A DNA stretch of 64,000 nt from Diprion similis. Lineage: Eukaryota > Arthropoda > Insecta > Hymenoptera > Diprionidae. The stretch is from NCBI RefSeq assembly GCF_021155765.1, contig NC_060116.1, forward strand, positions 9,610,001-9,674,000, in the 5' to 3' direction. This document shows, one piece after another, positions 12,301 to 23,110 of this stretch. A program made the translations under genes and the position numbers. Below the pieces are notes generated by a model. That model did not search any database. It worked only from the letters and a program-made list of their open reading frames with translations, and had not been told where the DNA came from. Numbering within the stretch: the first letter of the stretch is position 1; each line of letters opens with the position of its first letter.

Positions 12301-14030
12301 CAGAAAACACCCAAAATATAACATACATTAAATGACTCACATATTTACAAGCGAAGTGCGACGGCTGCATGATAAAAAATATTAAAACAGGAACATTTGA
12401 ATTAGGTAAATGTTGAGAAATCGTCAGAATTCAAAGACAAACAATGTAATTATAGCTTAAAATTTGAACTCTGGGAAAATCTTTCTGGAGACAGGAGGAA
12501 TTGATATTTTCCAAATTATTGTTAATCGATGAAAATCAGGACAACATTTTACCTTGGAGCCTGACCAGCGGAATATGCAGACATGACGTCAAGCAATGCT
12601 CTTCTAACTTTATTTCCTCTAGATCCGCGTGACTCGTTGCCCCTTTGGAAATCACGACCAGAGCCTTGTCGTTTGAGTAATACTTCACGTGTTGATTCAA
12701 TATATAAATGTTTACTCAGTTCTTCAAGTAACTTTACATGTAGCTGTTGCTCTTTAGCTTCCAATTCTGTACGAACTTCCCTGAGAGCTTCCACTCCTTC
12801 CAAAGTCCCATCTCCGAGGGAAAGAGCAGATACTAGTAACTGGGTAGCGTGTAGGTACAGTTTTTTGTTTAAATAATGACCTAGGCGAGAAGGAACATCT
12901 CGTAACTGATCGCTGAAAATAATAAATAACAGTTTAGGCAATTGAACAATGCACTGTGTTTGGATAATTGTGAATTTATGGAAGCTCACAATAGAGCACT
13001 TACATTTCGTCCAACAGTTGCAAAAGGTGCTTATGTTCGATACCCTCTAGCCATAATTTCATAAGTTCTTCCCTTCTGCAACGCAGCAGCTGTTTACATG
13101 CGTTTAAGTTCTCCTTAACAGCATGAATCTTCTCACGCGAAGCTGTGACCCGTTCCGATAAAGTACTGAATATCTGCAAAAACAAAAAAAGGTGTAATGA
13201 GTTGCGAGACCACTCGTATCATCATTTATTCTACATCATACTGTGAATTTGTCAAGATTTACCGACCTGCATGACCTGCGTGAGGTCCTGATCATGAAGA
13301 GAAACGAGTTCATCGAGACGTTGATCACTTCTCTTATACTCCTTCTCGAGCTTCGCCTTCTCAACTTCTCTCTGTTCATTTGTCTCGCTAGCGGACAATG
13401 CCCGAATAACAGACATCAGTAGACCGCTCTGTAAGCATTTGGCAGAGTTGAAATTTACTTGCAGCAACAAAAACTCTTACTAAAACACTGTGCTGCATAG
13501 GCTGTTCTGCCGTTCAGAGATTATATATCATCGCCGATATCCCTATCAGTTTACACGTCGATGTGTCACGAGCGAACGACATTTACCAGAGCATCTCATA
13601 CAGAGATAAAATATCGCTGCATACGCTCTGGAAGACCGTGAATATTGTTGAAAACATTCATCTCTGGTTTCAGGAGAGTTTCAAGTATGCAAATTGAAAA
13701 TTGCAAGAGTTGTTTGAGAGTGTAATAAAAAAGAATTCGCTCTAAAGTGAAACAGAAGAATATGACAACACAACGTTCGACGATTCTGTAGCGTGAAAAA
13801 ATGCTGACAATTATGAATTATGTAGTAAATGATATTTCAGCTGTGGCTGTAACAAATTTTAATCGTCAATATTTCTAGGCCTAACCTCAATGTTGAATAA
13901 TACTTTTGACTTCGTCAACGAGAACGTTGACACTCGACTAATGAATTGATATCTGAGTATGTATTTTACTCACTGTTTCTTTGGCATATTTTATTCCCCG
14001 TGGGGGTTTTACGGGCGGAACGGTAGTCAT
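9326..14030 (-). CDS. Sec8: Exocyst complex component 4 (Sec8)
   Basis: Sec8 is a subunit of the octameric exocyst that tethers secretory vesicles to the plasma membrane. Fourteen coding exons join in phase: 13974-14030, 13267-13428, 13004-13173, 12553-12912, 12341-12364 (24-nt micro-exon), 12076-12220, 11614-11937, 11304-11531, 11092-11228, 10819-10996, 10507-10727, 10013-10427, 9753-9920 and 9326-9694. The product is 985 aa, close to the 974 aa of human EXOC4. Family-typical stretches include [12 protein letters not shown] near the N-terminus, [57 protein letters not shown] and YIFEGLGHL. The N-terminal quarter is predicted coiled coil. The protein ends GVTV, keeping the T-x-V PDZ-ligand form known from mammalian Sec8. 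The start ATG at 14030 opens [12 protein letters not shown], with donor ACA|GTGAGT. The gene is divergent from the alpha-tubulin gene. Confidence 0.97.
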
Positions 14031-14877
14031 TTATGTGTTGGTTGATAAACGATAAATCAAAAGCAAACGTCAGAATTAGGCGAAGTGTCAAATGAGAAAG
14101 CAAATCGCTGATTTCTCACGCTAGAGGGGAGCGCTATCTGGTGTAGCATTTAGCGCCAGCTTTGAATTCTTTTCACTCTCCAAAACGCAATTTCAGCCGC
14201 TAATAGTTTACACACGTACCGACGGCTCCTGCATTGGCGCGATATTTAAATACTACAAAACGGGAAAACCATGGAAAACGAAAAGCGGGTGCATGGCGTT
14301 CGGAAAGTTCATAAAAAGTTTGTTGGTTCATTCAGATCCTGCAATTACATTCTAGTGGATATTGATTTGTAATAAATTCGAATTTCAGCTCGAACTCTAT
14401 TCGATTTAATCAGGTATTACTGATTGCACCAGAGCCTAGTCTAAAGAGACTGCTGTGGTGTACGTGAAATTGTAAGAGTATAAATAAATTTTAACAAATT
14501 AAGTCATTAAAACGAAGTTCTACACATATCTCTGTCAGGCGAGATTTGAGGAATTATCAATGAGGACTTGAAAGCAGACCATCGAAGCCGTCGAATCAAA
14601 TGTTTTATCATTGTATCGTCTTGTCTCGCGGCTAACAATGGCATGATTTTCACTTTCCCTGGTTGCTCAGTTACGAGTATCAATTAATTAAATCAGTAGT
14701 TTACAAACCATTTTCCAAATTAACTGGTTTTTATAAGAAAGAATATATATTTTTTATTTAATATTTACACGTATATGACTAAAAAAAATTCATTCGGGTA
14801 TATTTAGATTTGTAACTTATGATTTTATCGAAATTATTCGTTTCTGGAAGTGAGTGCGCATTATAAAATTGGCCAAA
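14031..14877. promoter_or_regulatory. Divergent upstream region shared by Sec8 (-) and alpha-tubulin (+)
   Basis: About 0.85 kb separates the Sec8 start codon from the proposed tubulin initiator. The region holds no convincing frame. An ATAAAAAG string near 14311 followed about 20 nt later by TTCATTCAG resembles a TATA-plus-initiator pair reading right. This is only a motif impression; the true start sites are unknown. Confidence 0.35.
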
Positions 14878-17289
14878 ATGGTATGATACATCAACTATTC
14901 AATTACTACTTATTACAAGTAATCGCACACCTCCATGCATGTATCACCTTCATCAAACATATCGTTTCCTGATCAAAGTTGGGGGCCAAGCTTTGACGAA
15001 AGATGAAAATATCATATTAGATAGTGGAGAAAAAGCTCTCATTCGCATTGACGTTTAGAACCTTTCTATACACTCGTTGCAATTTTCATATTCAAGTATC
15101 CGCACAATTTTAAACGGGGTTGAAACTGATGGCGGAGTGCATTGCTCACTCTTAAATTTCACGATTCCGATAAAATGTGAAAATGATCCACGTATAGGCT
15201 GAACATTTCGAACTACGCAGCTGACATCAATACGACGTTGCTCCAAAAAAATCTTAAGCAAAATTGTTCGGGGTTTAAAAGAAATTAGTTAAATACCACA
15301 ATAATTATCGGTTTAAACAAAAACACCCATGAATAAGGTAACAGATCGCGATAACGACCATCTATAAAAAAGATTCCTCGTTTTTACCAAAAAACAGAAA
15401 CTCATCGCTCCGATTTCCGTTTCTAAAGTAAAATCCCAAATAATATATTATACCAATCAAGCGAAATTGATTTTAGCGTGAGTGTATATCGATGCACGTC
15501 GGCCAGGCGGGCGTCCAAATGGGCAATGCGTGCTGGGAGCTGTACTGTCTCGAGCACGGAATTCAACCGGATGGCACAATGCCTTCCGACAAGGTGTCCG
15601 TCAGCAGCGACTGCTTTAACACCTTCTTCAACGAGACCGGATCCGGCAAGATGGTGCCACGTTCGATAATGGTGGACCTGGAACCAACGGTTGTGGGTAA
15701 GTAGATCTTTTAAGAATAATGCGAATTTCGGCACCCATCTCTCAAACTCATCGCAAATTGAACCTCGTGTGCAGACGAAGTTCGCGCCGGTCCTTACAAG
15801 CAGCTATATCATCCGGAACAACTGATCACCGGTAAAGAAGATGCTGCGAACAATTACGCTCGAGGACACTACTCGATTGGGCGTGAGATCATCGATTCTG
15901 TGATGGACCGAGTGCGCAGGTTGACCGACCAATGCACAGGGCTTCAAGGCTTCTTCGTGTTTCACTCATTCGGAGGCGGCACTGGCTCGGGATTCACTTC
16001 CCTTCTAATGCAAAAACTCTCCGATAGCTACGGCAAGAAGTCCAAACTTGAATTCGCAATCTATCCTGCGCCCCAGGTGAGCGATTAGCGTGACTTGTGC
16101 CGGGAGGTTTTCGTGAAACTCACCGCTCAGCGCCAGGAGATAGGCAACCAATGCCAGAATTCGCGTCAGCCGCGAAGTCAGATCTTTTTCGAAAATGCAG
16201 GGTGTCTTCAGTTGCCTAGTTAGCCTAGTGCTGGCGCTAAGCGGCGGGCTTGACATAAAACTTCCGGTATAGAATGGATTGAGCCGAAAGATGCTTCACC
16301 GATTTCTGAAAACGACAGACCAAACAATTGTTTGAACAATTTTCACCTTCGTCCTGCAGGTATCCACGGCTGTTGTGGAACCCTACAACGCGATACTGAC
16401 GACGCACACGACAATCGAGCATTCGGACTGCGCTTTTATGGTCGACAACGAGGCGATATACGACATTTGCCGTAGGAAGTTAGGGATAGAGCGGCCATCG
16501 TACACGAATTTGAACAGGCTGATCAGCCAGGTGGTTTCCTCGATCACAGCATCGCTGCGTTTTGACGGTGCCCTAAACGTTGACCTGACCGAGTTCCAAA
16601 CAAACCTGGTTCCCTACCCCCGAATTCACTTTCCCTTGGCAAGCTACGCCCCTGTCGTATCTGCGGACAAGGCTTTCCACGAAGGAATGTCCGTCGCCGA
16701 GATAACATCCGAATGTTTCGACCCCGCGAATCAAATGGTCAAGTGCGATCCTCGCGAGGGAAAGTACATGGCCTGCTGTCTTCTTTACCGCGGCGACGTA
16801 GTTCCGAAGGACGTTAACGCCGCCATTGCCACGATGAAGGGGAAAAGTACCATTCGATTTGTCGACTGGTGTCCCACGGGATTCAAGGTCGGGATAAATT
16901 ATCAACCACCCACGGTTGTCCCCGGAGGAGATTTGGCAAAGGTAAAAGAATTTTTGGAGGAATGGACAGCGATGCTCTTAGTCGAAATCGAAAACAGAAA
17001 CGAAGACTAATTTTTATCAACTTCAAAAGTTTCACTTCTCCAATTTTCTAACCAGGTTCAACGCGCCGTATCCATGCTCTCGAACACGACAGCCATCGAG
17101 GAGGCCTGGGCCAAACTGAACCACAAATTCGACCTGATGTTCCACAAGAGAGCCTTCGTTCACTGGTACGTTGGCGAGGGTATGGAAGAGGGTGAATTCG
17201 CTGAAGCCCGAGAGGACCTCGCTGCGTTGGAAAGAGACTACGAAGAAGTCGCTCTCGAGTCTACAACCCCGGACGCCGTTGAGTACTGA
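14878..17289 (+). CDS. Alpha-tubulin, divergent isotype
   Basis: Alpha-tubulin pairs with beta-tubulin to build microtubules. Exons with consistent phases are 15477-15696, 15775-16076, 16360-16941 and 17056-17289 (stop TGA). The first of these starts after TTTTAG with R-E-C-I-S-M-H-V, so the initiator Met must be on an upstream exon. The best candidate is ATG 14878-14880 in context CCAAAATG|GTATGA, giving MREC and 446 aa in total, a little short of the usual 449-451. Visible features are [20 protein letters not shown], the acetylatable Lys40 in MPSDK, the GTP-binding GGGTGSG, the catalytic Glu254 region [23 protein letters not shown] and [12 protein letters not shown]. The loop after Lys40 is changed and one residue shorter. 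The C-terminal tail is poor in acidic residues and ends TTPDAVEY, keeping the terminal Tyr. It is clearly not the ubiquitous isotype; germ-line or testis use is inferred. AATAAA at 17768-17773 may be the poly(A) signal. The exact position of the ATG exon is uncertain. Confidence 0.93.
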
Positions 17290-20081
17290 GGGTGACTTTT
17301 TTCGAGTCTTTTCCAACTCCAAGTCATGTGCCGCGAGGGAAACGACACGATTGCGCGCGTTGAATGGTGTGCCAGGCTCGGTTACACCTTGTAATTTCAG
17401 AATACGGTATTTGGCCACCATTGATCCATGATTCTGGTGACGTCCGAAGGTTGTTTTCGCCTTTTTCTCACCATGTAAGCGTGTAACTGAATCATCGTTG
17501 AATCGCAAAATCATTTCCATCATCCTACGATCATTTTTGCTAGATCGACTTGATCAGATTTATGTTATTCACACCTACACGATCATGCAGTGGTATCATT
17601 TCGCTGGTTTCACATAGACTTCCGTATTTTTGTAAGTACAATTTTACGTTGTGAGTCACCGTTATTTCACGTCTGTCATATTATACTTCAAGACAGCACA
17701 CCGCCACCAGCACTAAACTAAAAGTACCTTTTGATAATTGCCCGGACGACGGGAGAGGCTATAATGCAATAAAAATTCGCAAAGATATTTTTTTGACGGT
17801 CAAAAATGTTTTTTTTTTGTTCTTTTCTTTTTAAAAATCTATTTACGTCGCCCGTCGCGAGGGATTCGATCGCTTTTTTTTACGTAGATTAATCAAGTCA
17901 AGTGAATCAAGATATGCCCACAGCGACGCCCGCGCTGGCTTCACGTTGCTTAAGATTTCACATCTCTCATCGCGCAGCAGTACAATTTACGTACATATAG
18001 TTAAAACGCAAGCACTCAAAGTACACGATAATAGTTGTAATTCTAATAGCATCTTTTATCGCGAAATCGAGAATCCCTGCTGGAAAACTTGTCGATAAAA
18101 ATAGGATAACCACGTAAAATCGTTGTGTAAAGTCGATCCGGAAGATCGTATAAAAATTCCTGCACGCAGGCAGAATAAATACAACTTTAGATAATAATAA
18201 TTAATAATACTAAAATGGTAGGAAATTTCAAATCTAACTTCGAATTGCATATTTATTCTGGTCCCTGGGGTGAATCCTTCTTCGTAACTTGAGAAGTGAA
18301 GTATTAACTTACAAGTACAGCCTAAATCATTATTACATGAATGTTATTTTGAATCCCTTGGTGGTTAAAATGCTGGTCACTTATAATTATCATGCAGCGA
18401 TTGTCGAGAACTAAAAAAAGGGAGATTAATTTGGTACGAAACGAGTCACGTCAATTACTGATGGAATGACTCCCACCCCAGTGGATCACCGCTTCGAATC
18501 GTTAATGGAACAGACAAGCTCATGGTACGTCATGATTTTTCTAATATTGATAACTAAAATGTATTTTATTCATCCTAGGATGGATAAAGTCTTTCGCGAT
18601 GATGTTCTGGATGCCTGTGTTTTAAATACGTATAATCCTCAAATAAATTGTTGTTTGAGAATCCAAGCGAAAATACATTTCCTGTGACAAGCATTGAGGA
18701 GAATGGCGTACATTTGCAGTTGGTTCCGAGACCGATTCGAAGTGTACAAAAAGATTTATTCACATCAATTTCCCAACGGTTGGTTAATCTTTGCTGATTT
18801 CATCACGCAACGATCACTGATCTATATTTCTCTTAGTTACACGTGGTGAATTACATATACGATCAACACTTTTTTTCACGCACATCGTATTTTTAGTTGC
18901 TTTACTCCTTTTATATATTTTTTGTACTCTTCTCTTTCCTTTGACGTGAGATTTATATGTGTGATATATATACCTTTATAGTTGGTAATTTGCAAAATAA
19001 TTTTTATATTATTAATATATATATATAAAATCTCCATTTCAAAAAAATATTATTCGTGCTGCGAATAGCCAATGGAGATGTTATAAAAATAAATATTGTA
19101 AATTATATATGTGAATCTGTATTTGTGATCAATAAATCCGGATTACACATCACGAGCTTCCTTTTCTCTGTATCAATAAAATTGAACATTCCACGCTGCA
19201 GCCTTGCGAGAGTAACTAGAATTTCAGGTGATTTTATTAAACATATATACGCACATGTAGATGTGCATATTACACAGGAAATTCATTACAAAAGGAAACT
19301 ACCAGTGCATAAATTAATACACCTATCTACGTACGTTGAACAATTTTTTCCGTATGATACATTCATGTAAAATTATCTTAGAATACTCATTTATTATATT
19401 TTGTTAATGCTATCAAAGTGAGTTTACAAATAGCCAATCTCTTACTGAATCGAATTCTCGCACGATTTAATTTATTCACGTGATAACACGATGATAGCCA
19501 TTCTATTCGTAGAATCGATTCAATAATAGACACGTAATGAATTCCCGAAAAATTTGTAACAAAATTGAGTTATGATTAATGACCAAACCATTTACTAAAC
19601 TGCATCGATTAATGCCTACGTATAATATATACCGTATGGAACACAATTACGTCTGCATAACAAATTCAGTCCGAAATCAACTATTTATCAGTTCCCAGTC
19701 TCGAGAAACAGTTCTATAATTCACACGATAGTACGTCAGAATTGGATATGATGTTGTACTCACTTTCAAAGTAAAAAATATCGCTACTCGGGTATTCTCA
19801 TTTTACAGGTCTGCCTATAGGATGTTAGAATATTAATTAATTTTATGGTCAGAGTGACTGGCTAAGATTAGAAGATAAAGTGCAAATCCTTTAAGCCGAA
19901 AACTTGAGAACTGAAAAACATAAAAACTATCAACGCCTACCCAATAATCATTCAAAAAAGAAATGAATCCCCAAAATCTGCGAATTTAATCACACAGTCA
20001 CAGTTAAACACATCATCGGGGTAGGAGCTGATAAATTCGAATGTCAAACAAAAGGATACTGCAGATACAAAGGTTGAAATC
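17290..20081. other. Convergent intergenic stretch between alpha-tubulin and MESK2
   Basis: It contains the tubulin 3' flank (AATAAA at 17768-17773) and, from the right, the MESK2 3' flank. The sequence is AT-rich, with a short AT run near 19014-19027. Frames here (up to 104 codons) have no recognisable domain or coding-like composition. The frame antisense to the last tubulin exon and its 3' flank (17032-17523, minus) is a shadow. Confidence 0.5.
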
Positions 20082-23000
20082 TCAATTAACCGCGGAACGA
20101 GTCGGTTCTGGAATGGTGATCGACAGACGGCGGATGTTCGGCTTGTCGTACTCTTCCATTGACATGCCTCTGGAGAGTCTTCGAGGTCGACCATCGCTGT
20201 CGAAGGAACCGCCGCTGAAGGTGCGTTGGCGATCAACACCAGGCATGGTAACGGAGGTGAGCAAGCCTTGACCCTTGCAGAAGAGCAATATGCTCTGGGC
20301 GACTTTAACCGGCTGCAAATCCGAAAGGATATCCTTCTTAATGAGGTCTATTTCGAAATGTCACGCGGACGGAACTCACCGAATCAAGAAGAACGTCTCC
20401 GGCACGTTCAACTTTGAGTAAAGTTGCCCGATTCTTGTCCAACTCGCGAAACAACTTCTCAACCACACTGGCATAGGGGCTGAGCATTCCGGTGATCAGG
20501 ATAATGTCGGTGTTGCAATTCTTCAGGGATATATCCTTCCGGCTGATTTCAAGTGAAGGGAAGCGTTAATTTTGATAGTTAACAAGGCGGAGCCGCAATG
20601 AAATTGCAACAATTGACTACAACTCACGTCAGAAAAGCGTTGACGTACTGCTTGATATTCCGAGGATTAAGGGTGCCTCGAATTCGCTCGAGAAATTCTG
20701 CGAGGACTTTTTCCTTGTCGGGGTTTGTCGTGCTCACCAGTTGCTATAATATTTAGGATAAATGATATTTCAGTACTCCGTATTATGTATTACGTTGTGC
20801 ATTTATCTAACGGGCAATCGATCACACGCTTCGCGATCGAGATATTTGAGTAGAAAAAATGTAATATTCTGCAGGTTCGCTACGACATTGACAAGCCAAA
20901 TACCTCGTTTATCATCTGTGGCCGTGCGTTTAGGTAGCGTGAAAATTGTGGGAAAAAACTCTCATGAAATCGTCGCTCGAATACACCAATATCTTATGCG
21001 TAATAAAATACATTCGCAAGTACTCACGTTCCCGTACTTGTGGTAGAGGAGAAATTCTTCCGCAGATTGGCCGACCTCCTCCTTTCCTCTCCAGCTGAGG
21101 AACTGAAGAAGAAAGAATTATTTTTTTCGCAATATCAAATCCGGGGGTGAAATTCGAGGAAACCGATCGTGGTCGAGAATGTTTTCAAAAATTTCATGAC
21201 GCTATATATATAGGTACGTATTGAAAATGTTACTTTGCAATGCGCCATCTGGTGGGAAAAAATCAAACTGGTACAAACAGGTGACCGTTGGCCGTGTTTT
21301 GTGTATATCGTTGATTACATTTCATTAATTTATGTGACATAAGTCATTTTAAAGCCGAAGAATTACGATTTGCCTCCATTAAAATGAAAAACTTAGGTTA
21401 TGTGATGATAAAATGGCGCCGACAACTAGACTCTGACCTTGGTTTTGAAGTTGTCAAGAACCGTCGCGGCGCTGCCGGTGCAGTTGATAAGAATTAACCC
21501 GAGGACACGGGATGGATTCGCCAGGGCAAATCGGGCGAGGACATTGGCTCCAGCACCTTCGCCAAAACCGACGACGTAGCGAACGTTGAGGAAATCGAGG
21601 ACAGCGACGAGGCTTTCGCCGAGAGTCTGGAGCGTTGGGAACTGAAATCTGATATAGGAAAGATGAGGATGCTGGAAGTTTGTCGAGCACAGCAATCACT
21701 TCAAATCGTGTTTTCTCACCCGTCAGGAAGATTCGGAGCGTTGTCGGCGTGTCCCGGGACATCGATATGGATGAAGATGGAACGATCCTTGATTTCCGAC
21801 ATACAAGGATGTTTAACGAAGTCGTGGAACGAGGTGTCTGTAATCAGAGAAAATGGTAAAGTTTCCGGGAGGGGATCGAAGCCTCGTATCTATCGAGTTT
21901 TATTTTTCCGTCAAAATGCGCTGAACGATGTTTGATAGATCAGAAAAAACCGCCCCAGGATCTCTCGCATCATTCGATTCATCGAACTCGTAAGAAACTC
22001 TTTTCCGAGTTATTTATTTTACACGGTTCCTTCGATGATGTGCAAACGATTCGAATCCCTCCTTTTTACTGGCGATTCTAAGCGCGATTTATGATCGAGA
22101 ATGATGATGCATGACTGCGTAGTCGCGATTCTGGAACACTGCATACGCTTTCGGTTTTGCAAGGTTCTAGGCAAGTACTCGGCTGCACTTGAGACCGGCT
22201 GAATAGGGGGTGGAAGATACTCGCACACGAGCAAAGAACAAGTCGACTTTTGCATATACGCGGTCTTGTACTTCAATACATTTGTGCAACCCTCTGAAGT
22301 GAAAAGGCCGCACAAAGCCGTGGAGTTCTATGAAAGGTCAGTGACCCACGTGGAGCTCTTTTATAAAGCTAAAAATCATGCCTCGGCTTCTCCGTGAATA
22401 CACTTTGTTTGCCAACGTATTTCTAGTTTAGGAATAAATCGTTCGGTCATTTTTCAATGGCGGTTGTATTGTTCCTAATTGTGAACTGTAATTTTGGTTC
22501 GTGCCCATCTGGGGTGAGAGGAAAACTTTTCTTGACCTTTATATTTATCGTCTCAGAAGCTTCCTACTTATAAAATTACATCAATGTTTCCACCTTGCAT
22601 AAATTTGACAAACTTGAGATTTAGACTCTTAGAGCTGTGGTGGATTAAGTTCTTTGAAAACAGGATTGAAAAAGTTTAAAAGTTTTACCACAGGAATTTC
22701 TTTGAAAGGCTTTAGAAAAGAAGAATTTATCCTAAGAGAAAATCTCAAGCTTTGTAAGGCAATCTTATAGTTTGCATGTCTTTAGATTCTTCGCTGCAAA
22801 GTTGAAATAGGTAAAAAAGTTTATTAAATAGCAAAATAAAGAATCCAAAAGTCAATTCATTCTACATTAATTTTAGACAGAAGAACGAAATGTAGCATAT
22901 ATTGACGTGTTGCTTACGATTGCATCCCAGATCGTGAACGGTCATAAAAACGGCGCGCTTCTCCTGCTGCTTTAAATCACCCTGTAAATTGAATACGAAG

Positions 23001-23110
23001 TTCCTGAGTTTTCAAAGCCCTTCATCATGGCTCCAACGTCGTTTCATTCACGGACTTACCTGCACGTAGACGTTGAGGTCACCGCACTTTTCCGTGTTGA
23101 CGACATGTTT
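20082..23110 (-). CDS. MESK2: NDRG-family protein MESK2, 3' eight exons (5' end not located)
   Basis: NDRG proteins have an alpha/beta-hydrolase fold without known hydrolase activity and act in stress, growth and Ras/Wnt-linked signalling. Eight exons join in phase: 23060-23110, 22918-22981, 21720-21837, 21438-21648, 21028-21102, 20628-20743, 20380-20542 and 20082-20312 (stop 20082-20084), giving 342 visible residues. Motifs in order: EKCGDLNVYVQGDL, VFMTVHDLGCNH, IFIHIDVPGHADNAP, FPTLQTLGESL, VVGFGEGAGANVLARF, RVLGLILINCTGSAA, SAEEFLLYHKYG, LITGMLSPYASVVEKL and QSILLFCKGQGLLTSV. The nucleophile elbow reads GEGAG, with no Ser, as is normal for NDRGs. The C-terminal tail carries basophilic kinase-type sites RQRTFS, RPRRLS and IRRLS, like the SGK1-regulated tail of vertebrate NDRG1. 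The first exon seen begins KHVVNTEK in phase 0, so at least one upstream coding exon with the start codon is missing; it probably lies right of 23.1 kb. Confidence 0.93.

Noticed and set aside
16573-17523. Long minus-strand frames under the last alpha-tubulin exons
   Set aside because: Shadows of conserved coding sequence on the plus strand; no independent splice or family evidence.
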